The notes under the pieces: model-generated
Told to the model about the DNA's origin: nothing
Seen by the model: the letters and a program-made list of their open reading frames with translations, nothing else
Database searches by the model: none
NCBI RefSeq assembly: GCF_034064985.1
Contig: NZ_CP139249.1
Location: 1,488,001 to 1,552,000, forward strand
DNA: 64,000 nt
Direction of reading: 5' to 3'
DNA from: Acinetobacter pittii
GTDB taxonomy: Bacteria > Pseudomonadota > Gammaproteobacteria > Pseudomonadales > Moraxellaceae
Position numbers and translations under genes: made by a program
Shown: positions 38,390 to 47,003 of the stretch, piece by piece
Layout of the letters: every line of letters starts with the position of its first letter
Position numbering within the stretch: position 1 is the first letter of the stretch

Positions 38390-38485
38390 ATGAAAGATCA
38401 AAGCACTACTAAGGCGCAATTTTAAAAGTTTAATTGCTCATAATCAGTGCTTGCAATATTTGAACTGTTCTCGATATGAGTGCAA

Positions 38486-39520
38486 ATGATGAAACAATAT
38501 CACTCTGAAACTGCGCCAATGCTTTTGCAAGATCAATATGGGCGCATCAAGCGAAAATTACGAATTTCGGTAACTGATCGCTGTAATTTTAAGTGTGTGT
38601 ATTGCATGCCTGAACATCCTGAATGGCTAAATAAACAAGATTTGCTTAGTTTTGAGGCGCTCTTTCAGTTTTGCAGTTTTATGGTGCAACAAGGTATTGA
38701 AAGCATCCGTATTACGGGTGGCGAACCATTAATGCGTCAAGGCATTGTCCATTTCGTCCGTGATTTACAAGCTTTAAAATTATTAGGCTTAAAACGTATT
38801 TCAATGACCACCAATGGACATTACCTTGCAAAGTACGCTCAGCAATTAAAAGATGCTGGTCTAGATGATTTAAATATTAGTCTAGATAGCCTAGATCCAG
38901 TTCAATTTAAAGAACTCACCAAGAAAAAGTTAGAACCAGTTCTTGAGGGTATTCAAGCTGCCAAAGATGCAGGGCTACCCTTTAAAATTAACTGTGTGTT
39001 AATGAAAAATAAAAATGACGATCAAATCTTACCTATGGTGAGATGGTCAATCGCCAATCATATTCCGCTACGTTTTATTGAGTTTATGCCGCTTGATGGT
39101 GATGCACTCTGGTCAAATAAAGATGTGGTGAGTGAAGCAGAAATTTTACAGACATTACAACCGCATTATTCGGTACAAGTCATCGAGCAACAACATGAGC
39201 CAGCGCGTCAATATCTACTTAATAATAGCTACACTCTAGGCATCATTTCGACCATTACTCATTCATTTTGCCACCAATGTGACCGCATACGACTAACGGC
39301 ACAAGGTGAGCTATATAACTGTCTATTTGCGCAGGAGGGTTTAAATATTAAGCCGCAGCTTCAAGCATTATTACGCGCACATAACTCAACCGATCATGTT
39401 CTGCATAGTCAGCAATTAAAAGATCAAGTTATACCGTATATCTGGCACAAAGCAAAAGGCTTTCACGCCTTACAACATCAACAAACCCGTAAAATCAGTA
39501 TGCATATGCTTGGGGGATAA
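38486..39520 (+). CDS. moaA: GTP 3',8-cyclase
   Basis: A 344-residue radical SAM enzyme performing the first step of molybdopterin synthesis, rearranging GTP. The N-terminal CNFKCVYCMPE (CX3CX2C) binds the SAM cluster; the C-terminal CHQCDRIRLTAQGELYNCLF (CX2CX13C) binds the second cluster; the chain ends in the Gly-Gly the family needs. Starts at GTG 38480, ATG 38486 and ATG 38489 are all in frame and none has a strong ribosome site; I give 38486. The stop is directly followed by the moaD start. Confidence 0.94.
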   Translation: MMKQYHSETAPMLLQDQYGRIKRKLRISVTDRCNFKCVYCMPEHPEWLNKQDLLSFEALFQFCSFMVQQGIESIRITGGEPLMRQGIVHFVRDLQALKLLGLKRISMTTNGHYLAKYAQQLKDAGLDDLNISLDSLDPVQFKELTKKKLEPVLEGIQAAKDAGLPFKINCVLMKNKNDDQILPMVRWSIANHIPLRFIEFMPLDGDALWSNKDVVSEAEILQTLQPHYSVQVIEQQHEPARQYLLNNSYTLGIISTITHSFCHQCDRIRLTAQGELYNCLFAQEGLNIKPQLQALLRAHNSTDHVLHSQQLKDQVIPYIWHKAKGFHALQHQQTRKISMHMLGG

Positions 39521-39775
39521 ATGCAGCAATCTATCCAAATTAAAATCGAATCATTCGGTGCAATTGAAAAATTGCTTCCCCAAAATCTTTCGATCGTTTG
39601 TCCTACCAATATTTTAGTGAAAGATGTCTTAGATCAAATTGTGACTTTACATCCGGAATGCACACAGGCCATGGAAAAATGTGCATGTGCGATAGAGGAT
39701 AACGTTATAACCAGACAATCTGCCTTAAGTGAGCCATGTACTTTGGTTTTATTGTCACCAGTTGCAGGAGGGTAA
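39521..39775 (+). CDS. moaD: Molybdopterin synthase sulphur carrier subunit
   Basis: An 84-residue ubiquitin-fold protein ending SPVAGG. The terminal Gly-Gly is adenylated and then thiocarboxylated, and the sulphur passes to precursor Z by the MoaD-MoaE complex. It starts on the base after the moaA stop and ends three bases before moaE. Confidence 0.9.
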   Translation: MQQSIQIKIESFGAIEKLLPQNLSIVCPTNILVKDVLDQIVTLHPECTQAMEKCACAIEDNVITRQSALSEPCTLVLLSPVAGG

Positions 39776-39778
39776 GTC

Positions 39779-40264
39779 ATGCGAGATTTTGCACGTATAC
39801 AAGAGCAGGCTTTAAGCCTAGATACTTTTGATCCTATTGAATCATTTCCTGAATGCGGTGGAATTGATATTTTTATGGGTACAGTTCGTAATCACCATGA
39901 AGGTAAAGCGGTTAAGGCCTTGAAATATACCTCGTATAAACCGCTTTCTGAAAAAATGATACGTGAAATTGAACTGGAAATTGAGAAAAAGTATCAGGTA
40001 TCTTATGTGCGAGTTGTTCATCGGATTGGATATCTAGATGTGGGCGAAACAGCAATCATTGCAATTGCTTATGCAGCCCACCGCCGTGAAGCTTTTCAAG
40101 CATGCGAAGAAGCGGTTGAGCGGGTTAAACATGAAGTGCCTGTGTTTAAAGAAGAGTTCTTTACAGATGGCACGAGTCATTATGTAGAGGGCTGCTGTAT
40201 TCGTAAGGATGCACCGCACGAACACAAGCATCACCATCATGCCGGCCATGAACACTCACACTGA
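39779..40264 (+). CDS. moaE: Molybdopterin synthase catalytic subunit
   Basis: A 161-residue MoaE. The core GGIDIFMGTVRNHHEGKAVKALKYTSYKPLS and HRIGYLDVGETAIIAIAYAAHRREAFQACEEAVERVK hold the catalytic Lys/Arg set of the family, and PVFKEEFFTDG is the conserved end of the fold. About 14 residues beyond it form a His-rich tail (HEHKHHHHAGHEHSH) that could bind metal; I do not know that it has a role. It begins after moaD with GGAGGG upstream. Confidence 0.92.
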   Translation: MRDFARIQEQALSLDTFDPIESFPECGGIDIFMGTVRNHHEGKAVKALKYTSYKPLSEKMIREIELEIEKKYQVSYVRVVHRIGYLDVGETAIIAIAYAAHRREAFQACEEAVERVKHEVPVFKEEFFTDGTSHYVEGCCIRKDAPHEHKHHHHAGHEHSH

Positions 40265-40287
40265 AATAAGCAAGACTAGGATAAATA

Positions 40288-41211
40288 ATGAAAAACGTAG
40301 GAATGAAGCCGGAAAGTTATCGTGTTGCTGAAGCACAAGCAATTTTATATGCACCACCGCACTGTATTGAATTATTAAGACAGGGAAATACCGAAAAAGG
40401 AGATGCATTAAAAACCGCACGTGTAGCAGGAATCTTGGCAGCAAAACGAACTGATGAGCTGATTCCTTTGTGTCATCCACTGCCGATTTATCGGGCAGAT
40501 GTCGAATATGAACTAGAACATGATTTTGTAAAGATTATTACCGTGGTGGAAACCATTGGTCCAACTGGCGTAGAAATGGAAGCCTTAACGGCTGCAAGTC
40601 TTGCAGGGTTAACCATTTACGACATGTTAAAACCGCATTGTGAACCAGAAGAACTCTGGATGGATCAATGTAAATTGCTTAAGAAAAAAGGTGGCAAATC
40701 ACACTTTAAGCGAGTTCTTCGTCAGCCTGTTTCGGCTGCTGTTATTGTGTTGTCAGACACCGTAGCAGCGGGTAGAAAGCCCGATACTGCCGGAAAATCT
40801 GTGGTTGAAACTTTAACCGAGGCAGGATTTGATCCAATTCATTACCAAATTTTGCCAGATGAAGCGGATACTTTAAAAAACTTAGTGCTTGAGTTGAGCA
40901 AATCATATGCTTGCATTATGACCGTTGGTGGAACTGGAATTGGTAAGCGTGATATTACGGTTGATACGCTAGAACCTCTTCTTGAGCGTAAGCTAGATGG
41001 CTTAATGGAAGCTGCGCGTTCATTTGGACAAAAACGCACGCCATATGCTGCAATGTCGCGTGGAGTAGCTGGTTTTATTGATCGTTCTTTAGTGGTGACT
41101 TTACCGGGAAGCCGTGGTGGAGCAAGCGAATCAATGGCTGCTATTTTACCTGCCTTAGTCCATATTTTTGATGTTTGCCGTGATCTACCACATCCGGGAG
41201 GCTATGAGTAA
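40288..41211 (+). CDS. moaCB: Bifunctional MoaC-MoaB/MogA cofactor protein
   Basis: A 307-residue fusion. Residues 1-150 are MoaC, cyclic pyranopterin monophosphate synthase, with TARVAGILAAKRTDELIPLCHPLP and PTGVEMEALTAAS holding the catalytic Lys/His/Glu. Residues 155-307 are a MoaB/MogA-type molybdopterin adenylyltransferase with MTVGGTGIGKRDITVDTLEPLLER and LPGSRGGASESMAAI. It supplies two steps missing as separate genes here: precursor Z formation and adenylylation before metal insertion. The stop overlaps moeA by one base. Confidence 0.92.
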   Translation: MKNVGMKPESYRVAEAQAILYAPPHCIELLRQGNTEKGDALKTARVAGILAAKRTDELIPLCHPLPIYRADVEYELEHDFVKIITVVETIGPTGVEMEALTAASLAGLTIYDMLKPHCEPEELWMDQCKLLKKKGGKSHFKRVLRQPVSAAVIVLSDTVAAGRKPDTAGKSVVETLTEAGFDPIHYQILPDEADTLKNLVLELSKSYACIMTVGGTGIGKRDITVDTLEPLLERKLDGLMEAARSFGQKRTPYAAMSRGVAGFIDRSLVVTLPGSRGGASESMAAILPALVHIFDVCRDLPHPGGYE

Positions 41212-42446
41212 TGACTGGTTGTGGTGCAGAACGTGGATTGATTAGCGTAGACGAAGCAATTGGACTGATTAGTAACCGACCTAAAAAATTAGGTTCAATT
41301 CAGCAACCTCTTCAAAATAGCCTAAGTAGGTATCTTGCTAAAGAAATTTATTCAGAAATTAATTTGCCAAGCTTCTCTCAAAGTGCTGTGGATGGCTATG
41401 CACTTTGTTGTCATGCCGAAGATTTAAATAATCAAAAGTTTCAGATTACTGGCGAGATTCGTGCTGGAAGCGAAAGTCATAACATTTTGAGTGAAGGTCA
41501 AGCAATTCGTATATTTACAGGCGGCAAAATTCCTGAAGGGACAACGCATGTAGCACGGCAAGAAGTCGTATCGGTTGTTTCGCCACAAGAGATTTGTTTA
41601 ACGGAGTATATACGCCCTCAAGCTGATATTCGTTTTACTGGCGAAGAAATCCAGCAAGGGCAGTTACTTGCGCAAGTTGGACAATTTTTGAATATTGGAA
41701 GTTTGGCTGCCTTAAGTATGGCGGGAGTGCAAACCGTTGAAGTCTATCGTGCGCCGAAAGTAGCTGTTTTGATCACGGGTGATGAAGTTGCCGAAACAGC
41801 AGAAGATCTTGCTGAAGGTAAAATCTTTGATGCAAATGGACCATTACTAAAAGCTTGGTTTGAAGATTACGGTTTAGAGATTGAACTCATTCATGTGGTA
41901 GATGAAGCGGAGCAAGTCACGTATTACTTTAATCAGTTAAAAGATAGTCATGATGTCATCATAACCACAGGCGGAGTGTCAGTAGGTGATTATGACTTTG
42001 TTCGACCATGCGCTTTTGAGACGGGCTTTGAACAGATCTTTTGGAAAGTAAAACAAAAGCCGGGTAAGCCACTCTTTTTTGCTGAATATTCTCACACTGG
42101 AAAAGATCACCGTTGTTATTTGCTTGGGTTACCGGGTAATCCGGCTGCGGTCTATGTCTCTATGCAGGTTTACGGTAAAGCATTGCTTGACACTTTGCAG
42201 GGAAATCAAGCAGGGCCAGAATGGTTTAGTGCAATTTTAGATCATGATTTAAAAGAAGATGCGCGTGAACGTTTTCTAAGAATGCATGCTTATTTTGACA
42301 ATGGACAACTTAAAGTTAAAAGTCTGGCAAAACAGCAATCACACATGCTCAGTAATTTAATGCAGGCCAATTGTCTGGTGCGAATTCCGGCAAGTGTGAA
42401 ACTAGAAGCAGGTCATATTTTGAAGGGCGTATTTATTTCAAATTAA
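41211..42446 (+). CDS. moeA: Molybdopterin molybdenumtransferase
   Basis: A 411-residue MoeA inserting molybdate into adenylylated molybdopterin. It has the N-terminal SQSAVDGYAL motif, FTGGKIPEG, the MogA-like domain with ITGDEVAE, ITTGGVSVGDYDFV and LGLPGNPAAVYVS, and a C-terminal beta domain. Last gene of the moaA-moaD-moaE-moaCB-moeA operon; start codon overlaps the moaCB stop. A palindrome follows at 42464. Confidence 0.94.
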   Translation: MTGCGAERGLISVDEAIGLISNRPKKLGSIQQPLQNSLSRYLAKEIYSEINLPSFSQSAVDGYALCCHAEDLNNQKFQITGEIRAGSESHNILSEGQAIRIFTGGKIPEGTTHVARQEVVSVVSPQEICLTEYIRPQADIRFTGEEIQQGQLLAQVGQFLNIGSLAALSMAGVQTVEVYRAPKVAVLITGDEVAETAEDLAEGKIFDANGPLLKAWFEDYGLEIELIHVVDEAEQVTYYFNQLKDSHDVIITTGGVSVGDYDFVRPCAFETGFEQIFWKVKQKPGKPLFFAEYSHTGKDHRCYLLGLPGNPAAVYVSMQVYGKALLDTLQGNQAGPEWFSAILDHDLKEDARERFLRMHAYFDNGQLKVKSLAKQQSHMLSNLMQANCLVRIPASVKLEAGHILKGVFISN

Positions 42447-42463
42447 TAACCAGTATTGATAAA

Positions 42464-42494
42464 TATAACTCACTATATAATTGAGTGAGTTATA
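42464..42494 (+). terminator. Terminator-like hairpin after moeA
   Basis: An 11-bp perfect stem (42464-42474 with 42484-42494) with a 9-base loop lies 17 bases after moeA. The following tract is AT-rich but not a pure T run, so termination is likely rather than certain. Confidence 0.5.
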
Positions 42495-42662
42495 TTTATT
42501 AAGCAATTTTAAATAATAACTTTTAATTTTTTATAATAAAAATTCTTTTATAAAGTTGATAAGAAGTTATTTTTATAATGAATCTTGCATAACTCGTGGT
42601 AAGTGGTTTAGGGTATAAACAATAGGGCCATTAGGCTAGGAAATATCGAGGAACGCATAAAG

Positions 42663-43145
42663 ATGAAATGGGACGACATCGGTGATCAACCTTGTTCGGT
42701 TGCTCGTATGCTATCAGTGATTGGCGATCGATGGACGATGCTAATATTACGTAATGCTTTTATGGGAATACGCCGTTTTGACGATTTTCAAAAGTCATTA
42801 GGTGTCACTCGTCATGTCCTTTCGGATCGCTTAAAGCGGTTGGTTGAATATGAAATTTTAGTCAAAGCCCCTTATTTTGATCGTCAAGAACGCTTTGAAT
42901 ATAAATTGACTGATAAAGGTTTTGAGCTTTATCCAATTATTTTATCTATGGCGAATTGGGCAGATAAATGGATGGATCAAGGTTTAGGCAAACCTTTAGA
43001 ATATCGCCATAAAACGTGTGGTCATAAGTTTGAACCAGTCATGGTATGTTCGGTTTGCCGTGAACCTTTACATGCAAAACAAGTTCAGGTTTCAGCTGGG
43101 CCGGGCTACTTTGCATATATGCAGCAAAAACAGAAACAAGCTTAA
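42663..43145 (+). CDS. HxlR-family transcriptional regulator
   Basis: A 160-residue winged-helix protein. CSVARMLSVIGDRWTMLILRNAFMGIRRFDDFQKSLGVTR and the wing LTDKGFELYPIILSMANWADKW are typical of HxlR. Beyond the domain there is a small Cys/His-rich tail (KTCGHKFEPVMVCSVCREPLH) that may bind zinc, a feature seen in several HxlR proteins. Its target is unknown: the moa operon upstream and the MocR gene downstream (opposite strand) look unrelated. Confidence 0.88.
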   Translation: MKWDDIGDQPCSVARMLSVIGDRWTMLILRNAFMGIRRFDDFQKSLGVTRHVLSDRLKRLVEYEILVKAPYFDRQERFEYKLTDKGFELYPIILSMANWADKWMDQGLGKPLEYRHKTCGHKFEPVMVCSVCREPLHAKQVQVSAGPGYFAYMQQKQKQA

Positions 43146-43161
43146 TTTTCCTCTCTATAAA

Positions 43162-44553
43162 TTACGAAGACTCCTGTTGAATCGCATCAGCTAGAGTCTT
43201 ATAGATATGGTCATGATTTGACTGTGTTACATTAAAGCGTATGAATTGGCCAGCATTGGAAGCTTGGCTAAACGCGTTTCCTGGTGCAAGAATAACCTGA
43301 TGATTAATACAATATTTTGCAATTTCTGAAGCTTCAACTCCCTTTGGCAAATGACACCAAACAAAAATTCCCGCTTGAGGCTTAATCCATGGTTTTATAC
43401 CCAAAGGTTCTAACTGAGTAATGGTATCGTGCATTGCTTTTGCTAATCGGACCTTTAATAATTCTATATGTTTACGATAAGACCCATCTGTTAAAGCACT
43501 TAATAAAACTTCAGCTGATACGCCATTGTGAGAAAAGCTTGTGGCAATTTTCAGGTCAGTGAGCTGATCAATCCATTTTGGTTTAGCGATAATATAGCCA
43601 CAACGAATAGATGCTGATAACGTTTTAGAAAAACTTCCAATAAAGATTACACGTGAAAGATTATCCAAAGCTGCAAGTCGAGGAGCGGCGTTATATTCAA
43701 AATCTGAAAAAATATCATCTTCAACGACAATCAAATTGGATTGTTCAATCAGTTTTAATAGTTGATGTGCTGTAGAAAGAGACAGTGTCGCTCCAGTTGG
43801 ATTGTGAATTCCTGAGTTGGTGATATAAAGACGTGGGTTGTAAGTCTCAATTGCTTCTTTAAATGCCTCTAAGTCAGGACCTGTTGGTGTGTAGGGAATA
43901 CCAATAACTTTGACTTGATGAACTTTAAGTAATGCATGAAAGTTAAAATAACAAGGATCATCAATGAGAACGACATCATCGGGCTTTAGTAAAAATCGGC
44001 ATACTAAATCAATCGCTTGAGTTCCTGAGTCTGTTAAAAGTACTTGATTAAGATTTGCATTGATACCTTTTGCTTGAGCGCGTCTTGCCAGTAAACCACG
44101 TAGAGCGGGTAATCCTAATGGCGTTGAATAACCCATCAAACAATCATCTGGGCTTCTTGCGGCCGACCTTAATGCTTTACGAATACTGTCTAATGGCATC
44201 CAATCATCAGGTAGCCAACCGCAGCCGGGTTTAAAAACATCTGCTTTTGCTTCTAAAGATTGACGTGAAATCCATAATGGATCGACTGAGCGATCTAATT
44301 TAGGACCTAATTCACTTAAAGCTAAAGGTGCGAGCGGACCAACAATATAAAAACCAGATCCAGTTCTTGACTCGATTTTGCCTAAAGCAATTAATCTTTC
44401 ATATGCTTCTACGATGGTTGAGACAGAAAAGCCAAGCTCATTCGCCAATTTGCGAACAGAAGGCAAGCGTGCTCCAGGCATTAAAGACCGATTTTTTATT
44501 TGTTGCTCAATCTCTGAAATGACAATTTCAATTTTGGTTTTGTTCTGGTTCAC
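43162..44553 (-). CDS. MocR-type regulator (GntR winged helix plus aminotransferase domain)
   Basis: A 463-residue fusion of an N-terminal GntR winged helix (about 1-75; GARLPSVRKLANELGFSVSTIVEAYERL) and a class I aminotransferase fold (about 110-460). The PLP Lys is in GSFSKTLSASIRCGY; IDDPCYFNF and ITNSGIHNPTGA also bind cofactor. MocR proteins bind PLP or amino compounds and regulate neighbours. The divergent EamA exporter, 123 bases away, is the obvious target. Loss of catalytic activity is usual in the group but cannot be shown here. Confidence 0.9.
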   Translation of the reverse strand: MNQNKTKIEIVISEIEQQIKNRSLMPGARLPSVRKLANELGFSVSTIVEAYERLIALGKIESRTGSGFYIVGPLAPLALSELGPKLDRSVDPLWISRQSLEAKADVFKPGCGWLPDDWMPLDSIRKALRSAARSPDDCLMGYSTPLGLPALRGLLARRAQAKGINANLNQVLLTDSGTQAIDLVCRFLLKPDDVVLIDDPCYFNFHALLKVHQVKVIGIPYTPTGPDLEAFKEAIETYNPRLYITNSGIHNPTGATLSLSTAHQLLKLIEQSNLIVVEDDIFSDFEYNAAPRLAALDNLSRVIFIGSFSKTLSASIRCGYIIAKPKWIDQLTDLKIATSFSHNGVSAEVLLSALTDGSYRKHIELLKVRLAKAMHDTITQLEPLGIKPWIKPQAGIFVWCHLPKGVEASEIAKYCINHQVILAPGNAFSQASNAGQFIRFNVTQSNHDHIYKTLADAIQQESS

Positions 44554-44676
44554 TGACTTACAATCCGAACTGTACTGGTTATTAATACATTACAGTTCTT
44601 TTAAATTGTACTGCTTTGTATCTGGTTTATTCACCTTAGCACAGCTTAAATTCTTCGTATAGTAATGGAGAAAATT

Positions 44677-45540
44677 ATGAATAGGTTTATGAATGGCTGG
44701 GTGAATGGTTTTATTGGCGTGGCTATTTTTGCGGGATCACTACCAGCAACACGCGTAGCCGTAATGGGGTTCGAACCGGGTTTTCTAACTGCGGCCCGTG
44801 CGGCAATTGCAGGTATTTTAGGTCTTATTCTTATTTTGGTTTTAAAACAAAAAAAACCAGCCAAGCAAGATTGGTGGCCTCTTGCCATCGTTGCTTTAGG
44901 CGTGGTGATAGGTTTTCCACTATTTACAGCGCTTGCTCTCCAATACATGAATGCGGCTCATTCAATCGTTTTTGTTAGTCTTTTGCCGCTTGCAACTGCA
45001 ATATTTGCTGTGTTGAGAGGCGGAGAAAAACCTAATCAATTTTTCTGGATATTTGCAATCTTGGGGAGCGCGGTTGTATTTGCTTATATGTTCTTCATCT
45101 CTGGTGATACCTCACTTGGGATAGGAGACTTTTATATGTTAATGGCGATTATTTTATGTGGTTTTGGCTATGCAGAAGGCGGTGTACTTTCAAGAAAAAT
45201 AGGAGGGTGGCAGGTCATTTGTTGGGCGCTAATTTTGTCACTACCTTTTATGCTGTTTCTGACTATTTTTTATATGCCGGTTTCATTCCAAAGTGTGTCT
45301 CCATCAGCTCTAGTCGGTCTTATTTATGTGTCTTTATTTAGTATGCTGATTGGTTTTTTCTTTTGGTACAAAGGACTTGCACAAGGAGGAATTGCTGCGA
45401 TTAGCCAACTACAACTTTTACAACCTTTAATGGGATTAGGAATTGCTGCGGCCTTGTTACATGAGCAGGTAAGTTGGTCAATGTTGGTGGTTACAGCAGC
45501 AACGATTTTATGCGTCGCTGCTGCCAAAAAATTTACTTAA
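44677..45540 (+). CDS. EamA/DMT-family inner-membrane transporter
   Basis: A 287-residue protein with ten hydrophobic segments in two EamA repeats. It probably exports a metabolite or amino acid. The start at 44677 has GGAG six bases upstream; an in-frame ATG four codons earlier lacks one. It is divergent from the MocR gene, a common regulator-transporter pair, so expression is probably controlled by that regulator. Substrate unknown. Confidence 0.85.
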   Translation: MNRFMNGWVNGFIGVAIFAGSLPATRVAVMGFEPGFLTAARAAIAGILGLILILVLKQKKPAKQDWWPLAIVALGVVIGFPLFTALALQYMNAAHSIVFVSLLPLATAIFAVLRGGEKPNQFFWIFAILGSAVVFAYMFFISGDTSLGIGDFYMLMAIILCGFGYAEGGVLSRKIGGWQVICWALILSLPFMLFLTIFYMPVSFQSVSPSALVGLIYVSLFSMLIGFFFWYKGLAQGGIAAISQLQLLQPLMGLGIAAALLHEQVSWSMLVVTAATILCVAAAKKFT

Positions 45541-45542
45541 TT

Positions 45543-45854
45543 TTATAAACAATTTGCTGGTTTAGGGATTCCTGCTAAACGACTTAAATGACGCGCCACT
45601 AAACCAGTATTAAATTGTTGCTGTAAAACAGCATTATTAATCTCTGGACTGACCGTTTTCATTAAAAATTTAATCAGCGGGCGAGTTGCTGGAGAATGTC
45701 CAAATTGTTGATAAAACTGACGTACAGCTGCTAAAACTTCAAAATGCCAATCAGTGAGTTCAAGATCAAGCGATTTGGCAAGTTCTTGTGCAACTTCGGG
45801 ATTCCAGATTGTGTAATCAACCAAATGACCATCTTGATCTAATTCTAAATTCAT
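45543..45854 (-). CDS. tusE: Sulphur-relay protein TusE (DsrC family)
   Basis: A 103-residue DsrC/TusE protein with the family's WNPEVAQELAKSLDLELTDWHFEVL and a penultimate Cys (PANCL) that receives sulphur from TusD. TusE hands it to MnmA for 2-thiouridine at the wobble base of Lys, Glu and Gln tRNAs. Last gene of tusDCBE; only two bases separate its stop from the end of the converging exporter gene. Confidence 0.92.
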   Translation of the reverse strand: MNLELDQDGHLVDYTIWNPEVAQELAKSLDLELTDWHFEVLAAVRQFYQQFGHSPATRPLIKFLMKTVSPEINNAVLQQQFNTGLVARHLSRLAGIPKPANCL

Positions 45855-45872
45855 GAAACCAGCCTAAATATA

Positions 45873-46157
45873 TTATTTAAGAGAAATACAGCGATTAAAC
45901 GTCAAAATCAGATCCGTAAATTGATCATAATCTAATACATTAATCTGAGCTAAAGTACCTGTATCAAGTAAGTCTTTTTCGATGCTTAAACATGAAACAG
46001 ATTCAAATGATCGAATCATTTCAGTAGAAAGCTGTGCAACAGAATCACCCATAAAAACAATCTGGTCACCTGCCTGAAAAAGATGACTTAACTCATCAAT
46101 AATCTTAGGCGTAGCGTGGTAAGAAGATTGCACAAGATAAAGAGTTGATGGATTCAT
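45873..46157 (-). CDS. tusB: Sulphur-relay protein TusB (DsrH family)
   Basis: A 94-residue DsrH-like protein starting MNPSTLYLVQSSYHAT with QAGDQIVFMGDSV. With TusC and TusD it forms the hexamer that passes sulphur to TusE. It diverges more than its partners. The ATG at 46157, with AAGG upstream, is preferred over a TTG at 46181 that overlaps tusC. Role inferred mainly from operon position. Confidence 0.8.
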   Translation of the reverse strand: MNPSTLYLVQSSYHATPKIIDELSHLFQAGDQIVFMGDSVAQLSTEMIRSFESVSCLSIEKDLLDTGTLAQINVLDYDQFTDLILTFNRCISLK

Positions 46158-46174
46158 TAAAATTACACCTTCAT

Positions 46175-46525
46175 CTACCAATATAGAACATGATCAAAAG
46201 ATTGAATAAACTCAGCATTCAACTGAACGAATTCAATTTCTTGTTCGGTTTTTTGTACAAGAGGATGCTGCTGATTTTTACTTTCAATCAGAATAGGACT
46301 CAAGTCATAGAACTCAAAACTTTCGACCATATTTGAAGCTACTTTAAAAGACTGAGCAAACTGATCAAAGCTCAGATCATTTTGCAAAAGACTAAGAGCC
46401 GCATCTTTCAATAATACTTTGACTGGTGAGCCAAAGGTTGCTAAAACCATAGTAGCGGAAAGGCTTTCATTGATTTGAAGACTGGTTAAATTGGCTTGGC
46501 TTAAAATGACGAGTACAGATTTCAC
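46175..46525 (-). CDS. tusC: Sulphur-relay protein TusC (DsrF family)
   Basis: A 116-residue DsrE/F-fold protein, structural member of the TusBCD complex. The order tusD-tusC-tusB-tusE is complete here. ESLSATMVLATFGSPVKVLLKDAAL is the recognisable core. No catalytic Cys is present, as expected for TusC. Confidence 0.82.
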   Translation of the reverse strand: MKSVLVILSQANLTSLQINESLSATMVLATFGSPVKVLLKDAALSLLQNDLSFDQFAQSFKVASNMVESFEFYDLSPILIESKNQQHPLVQKTEQEIEFVQLNAEFIQSFDHVLYW

Positions 46526-46569
46526 ACAATATACCTTTTAAAAGCAACAATCTAAGCAAACAAAGTAAC

Positions 46570-46938
46570 TTAAAATTGAATAAGACGAGATGCTGTCTGT
46601 ACTGCATCAGCAAGTTCACCTAACCCGACAAGTTCAAAGTCTTTGGCAAGGTTGTGATGAGTAAGGTGATGGCGACTGGCATTTTCTGCATCTGTAATAC
46701 CACGAGCGAGGGCAGCACTCACACAAACAGGAAGACGAATAGCAAGCTTTTGCCATTCATGCGTTAAATTACGCTGGTCGTCAGGAACCCATTGAAAATC
46801 ATTAGCAACCTGCACGCCATCTTGGTAAAAGAATACACGGAAGTCTTCATTTTTACTTTTGAGTGCCTGAGCAAGTCCTAACGCATGCCAAGCATGAATG
46901 GAAGTAGGAGCAGAGGTAATTAGTAGTAATGTACTCAT
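46570..46938 (-). CDS. tusD: Sulphur-relay protein TusD (DsrE family)
   Basis: A 122-residue DsrE-like protein with the sulphur-accepting Cys in LPVCVSAALARGI, in the place of the catalytic Cys of E. coli TusD. It takes persulphide sulphur from TusA and passes it to TusE. First gene of the tus operon, 44 bases before tusC. Confidence 0.9.
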   Translation of the reverse strand: MSTLLLITSAPTSIHAWHALGLAQALKSKNEDFRVFFYQDGVQVANDFQWVPDDQRNLTHEWQKLAIRLPVCVSAALARGITDAENASRHHLTHHNLAKDFELVGLGELADAVQTASRLIQF

Positions 46939-47003
46939 TGAGAATTCACTATGGTCATACGTCTAAATGGGCGTAGATACATTAAGAGAAAGGTAAGTAT
47001 ACA

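Noticed and set aside
38250..38485. Molybdenum cofactor riboswitch before moaA
   Set aside because: The region does not show the conserved pattern I know for that RNA; a covariance search would be needed.
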